A stretch of 35,557 nucleotides of DNA from Terriglobales bacterium. GTDB taxonomy: Bacteria > Acidobacteriota > Terriglobia > Bryobacterales > Bryobacteraceae. The first letter of the stretch is position 1, and every line of letters begins with the position of its first letter. Positions 25,706 to 35,321 of the stretch are shown here, one piece after another. Both the position numbers and the translations under genes were made by a program. The notes beneath the pieces are model-generated. The model was not told the origin of the DNA and did no database searches. It saw only the letters and a list, made by a program, of their open reading frames with translations. The stretch covers positions 1-35,557 of the forward strand of contig JAJFUV010000276.1 of NCBI GenBank assembly GCA_021372245.1, given 5' to 3'.

Positions 25706-27054
25706 ATGTGGTAGCGCTCGAGCCGGCGGTAGAGCGCGCCCCGGCTTAGTCCCAACGCAGAGGCTGCCTGGCTGACGTTTCCCCCGAAGCGCGCCAGCGC
25801 CTTGCGGATCAACAACTGTTCGACATCTTCGAGCGTCATGTCGTCGATACGCGACGCATTATCGCGGGGGGCTTTCAACGCCAGATCGCGCCCGTGGACC
25901 TGTTCGCCCTCGCCCATCAGTGCCGCGCGTTCGATGGCATGGTCGAGTTCACGCACGTTGCCGGGCCAGGAGTGATCGAGCAGCGAACGCATGGCCGCAG
26001 CGTCAAACGACGCCAGGTGCTTGCGATAGCGCGCCGCATGACGGCGCAGGAAGTGCGCCGCGAGCAACGGGATATCCTCGCGGCGCTCGCGCAGAGCAGG
26101 TACGTGGATTTCGACCGTGTTCAAGCGGAACAGCAGATCTTCGCGAAAACGCCCGGCGGCCGTTTCTGAGGCCAGGTCCGCGTTCGTGGCCGAGAGGACC
26201 CGCACGCTCACCGTGCGCGTGCGCGATGCTCCCACCGGCTCAAACTGCCCGGTCTCCAACACCCGCAGTAGTTTCGCCTGCTGCGCCAGCGGCACGTTGG
26301 CGATTTCGTCGAGAAACAGCGTCCCGCCGTCGGCCAGTTCGAAACGCCCCACGCGGTCGCTGCGTGCGTCGGTGAACGCCCCTTTCACGTGGCCGAAGAG
26401 TTCGCTTTCGAAAACACCTTCCGACAATCCGCCCGTGTTGACCGTGAGCATAGGCTTGCCCGCGCGGGCGGACACAGCGTGCAGCGCCTGGGCAACCACG
26501 CCCTTGCCCGTGCCGTTCTCGCCGGTGATGAGCACGTTGGCGTCCGACGGTCCCACACGCGCGATCACCTGCAGGACGGGCTGCATGGCGGGAGATTCGG
26601 CAATCATGTCCAGACTGCCATCGCCGCGCAGCAGCAGGTTCTCCGCTTCCAGACGGCGTCCGGCGCGCAGCGCCCGGCTCAGTTCGACCTGGGTCCGCAC
26701 GGTAGCCAGCAGCCGCACGTTGTCCCACGGCTTCTGGATGAAGTCGCGCGCGCCACGCCGCATGGCCTCGACGGCCAGCTCGATGCTGCCCCACGCGGTC
26801 ATCACCACCACGGGCAGCATGTTGTCGACCGCCTGGATCTTCTTGAGCAGATCGAGCCCCTCTTCGCCCGACGTGGTGTCTCGCGTGTAATTGAGATCGA
26901 TCAGCGCGGCGTCGAAATCGCGCGCCTCGATGGCGGCCAGAATCGCCGCCGGAGACGACACGGACTCCGTCGCATACCCTTCGCCCTTCAACAGCAGGCG
27001 CAACGCCTCGACGACGTCCGGTTGATCATCGGCGATGAGGATTGTAGGTGACAC
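25702..27054 (-). CDS. NtrC-family sigma-54-dependent response regulator
   Basis: Activator of 450 residues with three domains. The receiver (1-120) has phospho-acceptor Asp53 in LIDLNY and the conserved Lys in QKPWDN. The AAA+ domain has Walker A GENGTGKG, the sigma-54 contact loop GAFTDA, and Walker B GGTLFLDEIAN. A Fis-type helix-turn-helix ends the protein (ALGLSRGALYRRLERYHI). It would activate sigma-54 promoters when phosphorylated by the kinase encoded next. The start is GTG, 34 bp after the ABC ATPase gene. A probable target is the operon's own promoter, where a -24/-12 element and a palindrome are found. Confidence 0.95.
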   Translation of the reverse strand: MSPTILIADDQPDVVEALRLLLKGEGYATESVSSPAAILAAIEARDFDAALIDLNYTRDTTSGEEGLDLLKKIQAVDNMLPVVVMTAWGSIELAVEAMRRGARDFIQKPWDNVRLLATVRTQVELSRALRAGRRLEAENLLLRGDGSLDMIAESPAMQPVLQVIARVGPSDANVLITGENGTGKGVVAQALHAVSARAGKPMLTVNTGGLSEGVFESELFGHVKGAFTDARSDRVGRFELADGGTLFLDEIANVPLAQQAKLLRVLETGQFEPVGASRTRTVSVRVLSATNADLASETAAGRFREDLLFRLNTVEIHVPALRERREDIPLLAAHFLRRHAARYRKHLASFDAAAMRSLLDHSWPGNVRELDHAIERAALMGEGEQVHGRDLALKAPRDNASRIDDMTLEDVEQLLIRKALARFGGNVSQAASALGLSRGALYRRLERYHI

Positions 27055-27088
27055 GCGTCAGCTCGCACCTATTTGGCGGATGAGCCCA

Positions 27089-27748
<660 letters not shown>

Positions 27749-27751
27749 GTT

Positions 27752-30127
27752 CTATTCGCACCTCAGCGCCACCACCGGATCAACCTTCGATGCCCTCCGC
27801 GCGGGGATGTAAGAGGCGACGGCGGCTGTAAGCAGCAGCACTCCGCCCGCAGCGGTAAACGTTGCTGGATCGGTCGGCACAACACCAAAGAGTAGGCTGC
27901 CCAGCAAACGGCTCGTGGCTGAAGCACAGGCCAGACCAATAACGATGCCGACGACGGTTAGCATTATGGCCTCGCCAAGCGCAGACCGCAGCAGGTCCCG
28001 AGTGTCCGCACCCACGGCTCGCCGAATTCCGAATTCGTGCGTGCGTTGCGCCGCCGAATGCGCCACCACTCCATAGACGCCCACCGCGGCCAGCATCAAC
28101 GCCAAACCGGCGAACGCGCTCAGCAGCAGCATGTCAGCGCGGCGTTCTCCGACCGAATCATCCACTACCTGCTTCATGGTGCGAATACGCGAGATCGGCT
28201 GTTCTTTATCCACGGAAAGCACCTGTCCTCGAATCGCGCCAATCATGAGCTTGGGATCGACTGCCGTGCGCACTACCATGCTCATCCAATTCACGCTCGA
28301 CTGCCGCAGAGGAATATAGAACTCCGGCCGGGCCGATTCAGTGAGCCCGTCGTGCCGTACATCGCCCACTACGCCCGCGACCTCAAGCAGATCGAAAGCC
28401 TTGAAGCGGCGCCCGACCGGATTCTGACCGGGCCAGAACGCGCGGGCCATCGCCTCGTTGACGATCGCCACTTTCGGCGAGGCTGCATTGTCACCCGTCG
28501 TGAAGAAGCGCCCGGTACGAAGCGGAATGCTCAACGCACGGAAGTAGTTCGCCTCAACCACGCGGTACGCCGCGAGCTTGCTCATATCAGCGGCGTGGGA
28601 CTCGGTGGCAACCGGAAGCAGGAAGTAGCTGCTCCCGCCCATGGGCAGATAGTTGATCGCACCGGCAGAATGTACACCTGGCAATGCTTCGATTCTTGCC
28701 AGCACCTGCTCGAAATACGAGTTCACCTGCGCCGCTCCAGCGTACCTGGAGGTCGGCAGCGAGATGTCGAGGGTCATCACGCCTTCGGTCTTGAATCCCG
28801 GATCGACCGCGAATAGCCGCACCAGGGTCTGCATCATGAGTCCCGATCCCACCAGCAGTACACACGCCAAGGCGACTTCCGTAACCATTAGCACGGAACG
28901 AAAAAGGCTGCGCGACCTACCCGGTGATTGCGGATTCTCCTTTAACGAATGGATGAGATCCGTTTTTGAAGCCGCGAACGCAGGTGCGATGCCGCAAAGA
29001 AGTCCCACCGTGACCGACACCGCCGCCGCGAACACGAGCACGCGCGTGTCGATCCCGATCCGGTTCAAGGCGGGCAATTGAAGCGGCAACACCGTCACCA
29101 GAAAATCCAAACTCAACCTGGCCACGAGCACGCCGCACACGCCACCCAACAGTACGAGCAGCTCAGTTTCGGTCAGAAGTTGGCGGATCAGCCGCCATCG
29201 TCCAGCCCCCACCGCCGCGCGCACCGCAAATTCCCGTGCGCGCCCCGTGGAACGCAAGAGTAACAGGTTCGCCAGATTCACCGCCGCGATCAGCAATACG
29301 AGGCTCACCGCCGCGAGCAAGATGAGCAGACCTTTTCGCGCCTTCCACGTGAGACTATCCTGCAAGGATGTCAGGCGAATGCCGGGAGTGTTCTTTAGAT
29401 TGCGGTCCAGCGGACGCACTTGCTCGGTGATGGCATCCATCTCGGCTTGTGCCTGAGCCAGCGTGAATCCCCGCGCCAGCCTGCCGATGGTATAACTAAA
29501 ACGCACACCTTGAAACAGCGTGTCCTCGCAGACTCCCGGCGGCACCCAGACGTCGACCTGTTGCGGGAAGGCGAAGCCTGCGGGCATGATGCCGGCCACC
29601 GGAGTGGAGAACCCGTTAAGACGCACCAGCTTCCCGATCAGATTGGGATCGCCGCCGAAGCGTCGCTGCCAAAGCCCGTGGCTGATGACCGCTTGCGGAG
29701 CTTTCTCGCCAGCATCCGGTGTAAAACCTCCGCCGCGCAATGGCGCAACGCCCAGTACGCGAAAGAAATCGCCGGTCACCTGGGCGGCGTGGAGCCGCTC
29801 CGGTTCCGTGCCTTCGTTCAGATTCACGTCACCCGCCTGATAATAGGCCACGCTTTCGATCGAACGGGTGTGGGATTGCCAACTCGTGAAGTCTTTCTTG
29901 TTTTCGCGTAAAACGCGCAAGAAGGTCATCCCGGCGGGGCTGATAGTGACGATCTGCTCCGGCTCCGGGTACGGCAATGGGCGCAGTAATACGGCATCCA
30001 CCACACTGAAGATGGCCGTATTGGCGCCAATGCCGAGCGCCATTGTAAGCACGGCCACGGCCGTGAAGCCGGGGTTCTTGATCAATTGACGAAAAGTGTA
30101 ACGCAAATCCTGAATGAGCGCGGTCAT
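27752..30127 (-). CDS. ADOP-type MacB-like ABC permease (duplicated FtsX domains)
   Basis: Membrane protein of 791 residues. The N-terminus RYTFRQLIKNPGFTAVAVLTMALGIGANTAIFS with VLLRPLPYPEPEQIV is the signature of acidobacterial MacB-like permeases. There are two MacB periplasmic domains and two FtsX modules: a group of helices near 270-420 and another at the C-terminus, ending PARRASKVDPVVALRCE. Most relatives of this class are found as orphans without an ATPase, but here two ATPases and a membrane fusion protein lie in the same operon. It starts immediately after the small membrane protein stop. It probably moves a hydrophobic compound, peptide or lipoprotein outward. Confidence 0.93.
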   Translation of the reverse strand: MTALIQDLRYTFRQLIKNPGFTAVAVLTMALGIGANTAIFSVVDAVLLRPLPYPEPEQIVTISPAGMTFLRVLRENKKDFTSWQSHTRSIESVAYYQAGDVNLNEGTEPERLHAAQVTGDFFRVLGVAPLRGGGFTPDAGEKAPQAVISHGLWQRRFGGDPNLIGKLVRLNGFSTPVAGIMPAGFAFPQQVDVWVPPGVCEDTLFQGVRFSYTIGRLARGFTLAQAQAEMDAITEQVRPLDRNLKNTPGIRLTSLQDSLTWKARKGLLILLAAVSLVLLIAAVNLANLLLLRSTGRAREFAVRAAVGAGRWRLIRQLLTETELLVLLGGVCGVLVARLSLDFLVTVLPLQLPALNRIGIDTRVLVFAAAVSVTVGLLCGIAPAFAASKTDLIHSLKENPQSPGRSRSLFRSVLMVTEVALACVLLVGSGLMMQTLVRLFAVDPGFKTEGVMTLDISLPTSRYAGAAQVNSYFEQVLARIEALPGVHSAGAINYLPMGGSSYFLLPVATESHAADMSKLAAYRVVEANYFRALSIPLRTGRFFTTGDNAASPKVAIVNEAMARAFWPGQNPVGRRFKAFDLLEVAGVVGDVRHDGLTESARPEFYIPLRQSSVNWMSMVVRTAVDPKLMIGAIRGQVLSVDKEQPISRIRTMKQVVDDSVGERRADMLLLSAFAGLALMLAAVGVYGVVAHSAAQRTHEFGIRRAVGADTRDLLRSALGEAIMLTVVGIVIGLACASATSRLLGSLLFGVVPTDPATFTAAGGVLLLTAAVASYIPARRASKVDPVVALRCE

Positions 30128-30349
30128 CTATCTGTTCCAGTAAATTCTCAATCCTGTGCGCGGGTTGGCCGCGATGCCATAGATCAGGACCACGGCAAGG
30201 ATCACCAGGCAGGCTGTCAGCGCACCCGCAAGAAACGCGTGCAACGCTGTGCAGCTCGCCGAAACCGTCAGCACCTCCTCCGGCGGATCGGGACTCAGCG
30301 TCACGCCCATTCCGGCCAGTTGGAGTCCACGGCCAAGCAGCGCAACCAT
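30128..30349 (-). CDS. Small single-span membrane protein
   Basis: A 73-residue protein with one strong membrane helix (LAGALTACLVILAVVLIYGIA, about residues 42-62) and a short tail NPRTGLRIYWNR. I do not recognise the family. The ATG at 30349 has GAGG 5 bases upstream; an upstream in-frame start at 30385 would run into the ATPase gene. It sits exactly between an ATPase and the permease, 7 bp after one and touching the other, so it is probably a small accessory subunit of this transporter. Confidence 0.6.
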   Translation of the reverse strand: MVALLGRGLQLAGMGVTLSPDPPEEVLTVSASCTALHAFLAGALTACLVILAVVLIYGIAANPRTGLRIYWNR

Positions 30350-30356
30350 GTGAGCC

Positions 30357-31070
30357 TCACGCTTGGGGAACGGTCTCATCCACAATCCGGCCGTCGAATA
30401 GGTGCACGATGCGATCGGCGAACTGCGTGTAGCGCGGGTCGTGCGTCACCATGCAGATGGTGGCGCCCTGGCGATGCAGGTCGCGCAGCAGTTCCATGAC
30501 CGCTTCGCCATTGGCTGAATCCAGGTTGCCGGTGGGCTCGTCCGCCAGCAGGATCAGTGGTTCACCTGCTAAAGCGCGCGCCACGGCCACGCGCTGCTGT
30601 TGGCCTCCGCTGAGTTGGGCCGGATAGTGTTTCATCCGGTGCGACATGCCCACCTTCTCGAGCGCCTCCTGTGTTCGGCGCTTGCGCTCGGCCGACGACA
30701 TGCCGCGGTAGGTCAGCGGCAGCTCCACGTTTTCGTACACCGTCAGGTCGCCGATCAGGTTGAACGCCTGGAATATGAACCCGATTTCCCGGTTGCGGAT
30801 GCGGGCTCTCTCGCTGGTCTTCAGCTTCTCGACCGGCTTGCCGTTTAACACGTAGCTGCCGTCGCTCGGCGTATCCAGCAGCCCGAGGATCGACAGCAGC
30901 GTCGATTTGCCGCAGCCGGACGGCCCCGCAATGGACAGGTACTCGCCCTTGCGCAGATCGAGATGAATGCCCGAAAGCGCGTGCGTCTCCACTTCGTCGG
31001 TGAGAAACACCTTGGTCACGCCTTCCAAATGAATCAGCGAATTGCCGTTACTGTAATCTGATCCGATCAT
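30357..31070 (-). CDS. ABC transporter ATPase of the MacB/LolD type (first ATPase of the operon)
   Basis: ATPase of 237 residues with Walker A GPSGCGKS (49-56), signature [13 protein letters not shown], Walker [11 protein letters not shown] and switch His in VTHD. Its start overlaps the membrane fusion protein gene by 23 bp. It is a typical member of the LolD/MacB group that drives permeases of the FtsX type. Why the operon needs a second ATPase as well is not clear. Confidence 0.95.
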   Translation of the reverse strand: MIGSDYSNGNSLIHLEGVTKVFLTDEVETHALSGIHLDLRKGEYLSIAGPSGCGKSTLLSILGLLDTPSDGSYVLNGKPVEKLKTSERARIRNREIGFIFQAFNLIGDLTVYENVELPLTYRGMSSAERKRRTQEALEKVGMSHRMKHYPAQLSGGQQQRVAVARALAGEPLILLADEPTGNLDSANGEAVMELLRDLHRQGATICMVTHDPRYTQFADRIVHLFDGRIVDETVPQA

Positions 31071-32301
31071 AAGAGTCCCATGTCGTCATATCCGAAAGTA
31101 TTACCTGGTCGCCGGGCTGCAAGCCTTCCAGAACCTCGATGGTGGTCACCGACCCGCGGCCCAGTTTCACCTGCACCCGGGTGGCGTTCTTTCCATCCGC
31201 GCTCACCCGGAACAAAGTGATCGTGCTGTTTGGCTGCCCCGAAGTCGGGCGCCCTACATATACAACGTCTTCGAGCCGCTCCAGTTCCACGGTTCCGTCC
31301 ACGCTCAGGTCGGGCCGCGCACCGGCGGGCAGCGAGCCCTCCAGTTTCACATCCACCGTGACGGTGCCTTCCTTCACGGACGGGTCGATGCGCATCACGC
31401 GCCCGTCGATCACGCCATTTCGCGTATCTATGGAACAGCGCTGGCCCAACTGGATGTCCTTGGCCTGCGTCTCGGCGATCTTCAACTCGGCTTTCAGCCG
31501 TTCGGGCTGCGCCACTTTGGCCATGATGGTTCCGGCCGTGACACGCTGCCCGACCTCAACCGGCAGTTCCTGCAGCACTCCCGCGGCTCCGGCGCGCACT
31601 TTCAGCGCCTCCAACTGGCTGCGCTTCAGGATGTGCAGGGCGCGCAGCTTGTCCACTTCGGCGCGCTGGACTGCGAGCTGCGCGTCAACCGATTCCACCC
31701 CGATCGAGAGCCGCTTCTTCTCCATCTGATGGCGGTGGGCGAGTTCCTCGGCCGCGGAGACGCTGATCTTGGTTTGCAGCGAAGCCAACAGACCCAATTT
31801 GCCCAGGGCTTCGTCGGCATCCGCTTTCAACCTGGCCTGTTTGTACTCGGACTCGATCTTGGCTACTTCAGCTTGCTGGTTGAGGCGGTCGCTCGCCAGC
31901 CGGACCTTCAGATCGGTGTACTTGGCTTCCGCGGCCTTTACCTGATACTCGGCGTCCAACGCCGCCAGTTCCATCTCCGGATTCCGCAACACCACAAGCA
32001 CCGTGTCCCGGCCCACCGGCGCCCCGGCACGAACCAGAATCGATTCGACACGCCCATCCGCGGGAGCGGGGATCCACAGGATCTCTTCGGGAACCAGTGT
32101 GCCGAGACCCCGCACCTGCCGCACCATGGGGCCACGTTTCACGGTATCGCTCCAGACTGTTGAGCGCTCTACGGACGGCGCGGCAGGCTTCAGACGGCTC
32201 GTTCCGAGCCCAATCATTAGCACGACGGTCAAAGCCACAAAAAGGTAGGCAATCCGCCGGATGAGTTTCTTACGAGCAGCGCCCTGGCGTGGAATATCCA
32301 T
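31048..32301 (-). CDS. HlyD-family periplasmic membrane fusion protein
   Basis: Adaptor protein of 417 residues linking the inner-membrane transporter to an outer-membrane channel. One membrane helix (about 13-33) is followed by a lipoyl half (GRVESILVRAGAPVG), a long coiled-coil hairpin (about 115-240, rich in Ala, Glu, Lys), the second lipoyl half (GVLQELPVEVGQRV), and beta-barrel and membrane-proximal domains. No TolC-like gene is in the window, so the outer-membrane part must be elsewhere. It is the first gene of the operon. The ATG has only a weak GGA upstream. The predicted sigma-54 promoter would put the start of transcription about 7 bases before it. Confidence 0.93.
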   Translation of the reverse strand: MDIPRQGAARKKLIRRIAYLFVALTVVLMIGLGTSRLKPAAPSVERSTVWSDTVKRGPMVRQVRGLGTLVPEEILWIPAPADGRVESILVRAGAPVGRDTVLVVLRNPEMELAALDAEYQVKAAEAKYTDLKVRLASDRLNQQAEVAKIESEYKQARLKADADEALGKLGLLASLQTKISVSAAEELAHRHQMEKKRLSIGVESVDAQLAVQRAEVDKLRALHILKRSQLEALKVRAGAAGVLQELPVEVGQRVTAGTIMAKVAQPERLKAELKIAETQAKDIQLGQRCSIDTRNGVIDGRVMRIDPSVKEGTVTVDVKLEGSLPAGARPDLSVDGTVELERLEDVVYVGRPTSGQPNSTITLFRVSADGKNATRVQVKLGRGSVTTIEVLEGLQPGDQVILSDMTTWDSYDRIRLQ

Positions 32302-32319
32302 GTGGTCCGGGAAGTATGG

Positions 32320-32335
32320 TGCACCCCGGTGACCA
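32320..32335 (-). promoter_or_regulatory. Sigma-54-like -24/-12 promoter of the efflux operon
   Basis: On the minus strand TGGTCACCGGGGTGCA has the essential GG and GC separated by exactly 10 bases, as in the sigma-54 consensus TGGCAC-N5-TTGC, but several non-essential bases differ. It lies about 18 bases before the membrane fusion protein ATG. The operon encodes its own sigma-54 activator, which supports the call. Confidence 0.5.
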
Positions 32336-32361
32336 CACGTAAGTGGTTGACGCGAAAGAGC

Positions 32362-32380
32362 GGCACGCTTTCAACGTGCC
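32362..32380 (-). other. Short hairpin between the DUF362 gene and the efflux operon
   Basis: GGCACG and CGTGCC form a 6-bp stem around seven bases, possibly longer with a wobble pair. It follows the DUF362 stop and lacks a T-run, so as a terminator it would be weak. It might also help position the activator or an architectural protein. Confidence 0.3.
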
Positions 32381-32396
32381 CGATATCGGCATCGTG

Positions 32397-32414
32397 GTGT
32401 CCGGAACCGGACAC
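32397..32414. promoter_or_regulatory. Perfect palindrome, probable activator binding site (enhancer) of the efflux operon
   Basis: GTGTCCGGAACCGGACAC is an 18-bp perfect palindrome. Its centre lies about 80-85 bp upstream of the -12 element, in the range where NtrC-family activators bind. With only two unpaired central bases and no T-run it is a poor terminator, although it follows the DUF362 stop by 10 bp. The operon's own response regulator is the likely ligand. Confidence 0.55.
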
Positions 32415-32424
32415 CCGGGCGGGC

Positions 32425-33519
32425 TCAGGCGAGCTTAACGCGCCTCAGGTCGATCTTATCTTCGTTACTCTCACCCAGGCCGAGCGCGCCGGCGATCTCG
32501 ATGAACTCCGGCTGCATCCGAACGAACGTGCTGTCGTTGTCGGCGTAGGCCAGCGCGATGGGCCTCATGCCGGACTGCTCGCGCTTGTTGTCCAGCACCG
32601 TCCAGGCCACGCGGTCCACGGCCACAGGATCGGTGGCGAAATACATGGTCTTGTGTTCCCACAAATATCTGCCGACCTTGCTGCCGGGGCCGCCGTGATA
32701 AGCGCCCATGACCCCGTCGATGATGTTGAGCACCGTCTTCTGGCGGATGATGGGGATGTCCACCACGGTCGGGATGAACGCGCCGCAGGCGTTGTTCGAG
32801 CTGCTGATGTGGCTGCGGCTCACGTTGTTCACCAACCCGTGCGACAGGTTCTTGAGCGCCACCGTGACGCCCGCCGACTGGTGGTGCTTCATGACGCCCA
32901 GATTGATCAGCTTGTTGATGTCCTTGCTGACGAACTTGGCCACATACGAACGGCGGTGGTGATGGTTGGAAGGATCCGCCTGCGGCAGCACCAGCGCCAT
33001 TTCCATGTACTGGTCGGCGTCATAGCCCTCCATGTCGAGCTGCAGCAGGTTCACCTTCTTGGTGGCGTATGTCCAACGCACCCCTGCGGGCAGCCATGTG
33101 TCGAAGCCGGCGCCCAGGAATTGATCGTAATAGCGGTCGTATGCCACGATCTGGTTGCGCTTTACCCCCACCTGTTCCAGGCATTCGACGATGCTCTGGA
33201 CCACCTCGGGAGCCGAAATCAGGTAGGGCTGGCCGACCGGGTTGAGCTTGATGCCGACCACGTCGCCGGGCTCAATGAATACGCGCCAGGCCTCCACCGG
33301 GCTGGGCGCGCCGGTGAGTTCCATCATGCCCTTGCCGAGCATGGCGCGGATGGCATCGCGCTGATACTTGCGGTTGATGACGCTCCCCGGGTGTTCCACG
33401 GCGACAACGCGCCCGCGATACGGTCCGGGAATCCCGAGTTTACCCTGACTGGCCGCGCGCGAACACGCGACGCTGCTCAGCAAGGCACCGGATAGCAACT
33501 GCCTGCGTGCGATATACAC
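32425..33519 (-). CDS. DUF362-domain protein with Tat/lipoprotein-like signal
   Basis: Protein of 364 residues, with a DUF362 domain covering most of it (VVGIKLNPVG, LINLGVMKHHQSAGVTVALKN, DPVAVDRVAW). The family is of unknown function and is sometimes fused to iron-sulphur domains; none is present here. The N-terminus MYIARRQLLSGALLSSVACS has twin Arg and a Cys after SVA, which may be a Tat-exported lipoprotein signal. Start is GTG at 33519, chosen because GGAGG lies 9 bases upstream; longer frames run into the regulator gene. It is followed by the efflux operon in the same direction. Confidence 0.85.
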   Translation of the reverse strand: MYIARRQLLSGALLSSVACSRAASQGKLGIPGPYRGRVVAVEHPGSVINRKYQRDAIRAMLGKGMMELTGAPSPVEAWRVFIEPGDVVGIKLNPVGQPYLISAPEVVQSIVECLEQVGVKRNQIVAYDRYYDQFLGAGFDTWLPAGVRWTYATKKVNLLQLDMEGYDADQYMEMALVLPQADPSNHHHRRSYVAKFVSKDINKLINLGVMKHHQSAGVTVALKNLSHGLVNNVSRSHISSSNNACGAFIPTVVDIPIIRQKTVLNIIDGVMGAYHGGPGSKVGRYLWEHKTMYFATDPVAVDRVAWTVLDNKREQSGMRPIALAYADNDSTFVRMQPEFIEIAGALGLGESNEDKIDLRRVKLA

Positions 33520-33581
33520 TGGGTAGCCCCTCCACCTCGAGAACTCGATTCCATTGTACCAGTGCGACTGCCCCAGCCCGC

Positions 33582-34235
33582 TCAGCGGTAGATGTCCACC
33601 AGGAACACGACCGCGTCGCCGTCGCCGATGTTCACGATGGCGTGGTTCACGTCCGCGCGGTAGCTGACCGAATCGCCCACCGCCAGGTCCTCGTGGTCGC
33701 CACCGGACTCGATGCGCACACGCCCGGATTCCACCGCCAGAAACTCGCGCGTGCCAGTGAAATGCGCCGTGCTGCGCAACGCGCCGCCCCTCGCCAGCCG
33801 CACTTCGTACAACTCGACGTCCTTCTCCAGGTTCAACGGCGACAACGTCCGCACGCGGCAGTCCTTGTCGCCGCGGAAATCGTAGGCGCTGTCGTTGGCC
33901 CTTATCACCTGGATGGAACTGGAAACACCCGGCATCTCGACCAGTTCCCCGATCGACATTTCGAAGGCCCGCGCGATGTTGAACGTCACCGCCAGCGTCG
34001 GGTTCACTTGCCCGCGCTCGATCTGGCTCAGCATTGCCCGGCTCACCCCGCAGGCCGCTGAAAGCGTTTCGAGCGACCATCGCTTCTGCTCGCGCAGCTT
34101 CTTTACCCTCACCGAAAGCTGCGAAGAAACCAGTTCGGAGGAACCGGGGCGCCGCGAGGGCGGCTTCGGGTTTCTTTGAGGCGTCTTCTTCTTGTTCACA
34201 ATATTAGATTGCGTCTTGCATATTGAACGGACCAC
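33582..34235 (-). CDS. XRE-family regulator with C-terminal cupin domain
   Basis: Regulator of 217 residues. A basic N-terminal tail precedes an XRE helix-turn-helix (about 40-95, [29 protein letters not shown]) and a small-molecule-binding cupin barrel (about 140-217). This arrangement is common in regulators of amino-acid or polyamine catabolism. It is divergent from the tdh operon and probably controls it. The start is GTG at 34235 or 34199; neither has a ribosome site. If it is 34235, the message would be leaderless, and an inverted repeat overlaps the start. Confidence 0.92.
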   Translation of the reverse strand: MVRSICKTQSNIVNKKKTPQRNPKPPSRRPGSSELVSSQLSVRVKKLREQKRWSLETLSAACGVSRAMLSQIERGQVNPTLAVTFNIARAFEMSIGELVEMPGVSSSIQVIRANDSAYDFRGDKDCRVRTLSPLNLEKDVELYEVRLARGGALRSTAHFTGTREFLAVESGRVRIESGGDHEDLAVGDSVSYRADVNHAIVNIGDGDAVVFLVDIYR

Positions 34236-34250
34236 GTTCTAGTATATAAG
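34223..34250 (+). promoter_or_regulatory. Promoter of tdh with -10 overlapping that of the divergent regulator
   Basis: TTGAAC (34223-34228), 16 bases, TATAAG (34245-34250, 5 of 6). On the minus strand TATACT (34246-34241, 5 of 6) lies 5 bases before the regulator GTG. The leader of tdh would be about 30 bases and contains AAGG 4 bases before the ATG. Confidence 0.5.
34225..34239. promoter_or_regulatory. Inverted repeat, candidate operator of the XRE-cupin regulator
   Basis: GAACGGACCACGTTC has perfect 5-bp arms around 5 bases. It lies between the -35 and -10 of the tdh promoter and over the GTG start of the regulator gene, so bound regulator could repress both directions. Only one copy is seen. 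Confidence 0.45.
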
Positions 34251-34286
34251 AGATCGTATCAAATATCGGAATCAAAAAAAGGCGCC

Positions 34287-35315
34287 ATGAAAGCTCTCGT
34301 AAAGAAATACTCCCGCCCCGGCCTCTGGCTGGAAGATGTTCCTGAACCCACTATCGGCATCAACGATGTGCTGATCCGCATACACAAGACCGGCATCTGC
34401 GGCACCGATCTGCACATTTACGAATGGGACGAGTGGGCCCAGGCCACCATCCCAGTCCCCATGACGGTGGGCCACGAGTTCGTGGGCGAGATTGTCGAGG
34501 TAGGCTCGAACGTCGCCGACTTTCGTCCCGGTGAGCTGGTGAGCGGCGAGGGACACGTGGTGTGCGGGCGCTGCCGCAACTGTCTGGCCGGGCGGCGCCA
34601 TCTTTGCGCGAAGACCGCCGGCATCGGCGTGAACCGTCCGGGAGCCTTCGCCGAGTACCTCTCGCTGCCCATGACTAACATCTGGCGCTTGAACCCCAGC
34701 GTGCCGGAGGAAATCGCCGCCATCTTCGATCCCTTCGGCAACGCGGTGCACACGGCGCTGTCGTTCCCGGTGCTGGGCGAAGACGTGCTGGTCACCGGCG
34801 CGGGCCCGATCGGCATCATGGCCGCCGCCGTGGCCCGTCACGCCGGTGCGCGTTACGTTGTCATCACCGACCTGAATCCCTACCGGCTCGAACTGGCGCG
34901 CAAGATGGGCGTGACTCTGGCCGTGAACCCAACCGAAACGACGCTCAAGGAAGTGCAGAAGGAACTTGGCATGCAGGAAGGCTTCGACGTCGGCATGGAG
35001 ATGTCGGGCAACGCGGTCGCGTTCCGGGAAATGCTGGCCAACATGAGCCACGGCGGCAGGATCGCCATGCTGGGGATCCCCTCCCATGAGATGAACATGG
35101 ACTGGAGGACCGTCATCTTCAACATGCTCACCATCAAGGGCATTTACGGCCGCGAAATGTATGAGACCTGGTACAAGATGACGGTGATGATCGAGTCGGG
35201 CCTGGACATCACGCCGGTCATCACTCACCGGCTCGACTACACTGAATACGAGCAAGGGTTCGCGGCCATGCATACCGGCTCTTCCGGAAAGGTCGTTCTG
35301 AACTGGCTCCACTGA
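34287..35315 (+). CDS. tdh: L-threonine 3-dehydrogenase
   Basis: Cytoplasmic zinc enzyme that oxidises L-threonine with NAD+ to 2-amino-3-oxobutanoate. The 342 residues match the E. coli enzyme in length and are similar along the whole sequence. Catalytic zinc ligands Cys38, His63 and Glu64 and structural Cys93, Cys96, Cys99 and Cys107 are at the same positions. [29 protein letters not shown] and the [11 protein letters not shown]ossmann motif are diagnostic. The gene for the next step (kbl) is not beside it; instead an L-serine dehydratase gene follows after 6 bp. Regulation is probably by the divergent XRE-cupin protein. Confidence 0.96.
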   Translation: MKALVKKYSRPGLWLEDVPEPTIGINDVLIRIHKTGICGTDLHIYEWDEWAQATIPVPMTVGHEFVGEIVEVGSNVADFRPGELVSGEGHVVCGRCRNCLAGRRHLCAKTAGIGVNRPGAFAEYLSLPMTNIWRLNPSVPEEIAAIFDPFGNAVHTALSFPVLGEDVLVTGAGPIGIMAAAVARHAGARYVVITDLNPYRLELARKMGVTLAVNPTETTLKEVQKELGMQEGFDVGMEMSGNAVAFREMLANMSHGGRIAMLGIPSHEMNMDWRTVIFNMLTIKGIYGREMYETWYKMTVMIESGLDITPVITHRLDYTEYEQGFAAMHTGSSGKVVLNWLH

Positions 35316-35321
35316 GGTGGA

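Noticed and set aside
32397..32414. The palindrome as an intrinsic terminator of the DUF362 gene
   Set aside because: Only two bases remain for a loop and no T-run follows; its distance from the -24/-12 element fits an activator site better.
32425..34080. Longer version of the DUF362 gene reaching into the regulator gene
   Set aside because: The upstream part is a shifted frame of the XRE-cupin gene; the GTG at 33519 has a good ribosome site and gives a signal peptide.
34272..35312. 346-codon open frame on the minus strand opposite tdh
   Set aside because: Mirror frame of threonine dehydrogenase, whose zinc ligands are all in place on the plus strand.
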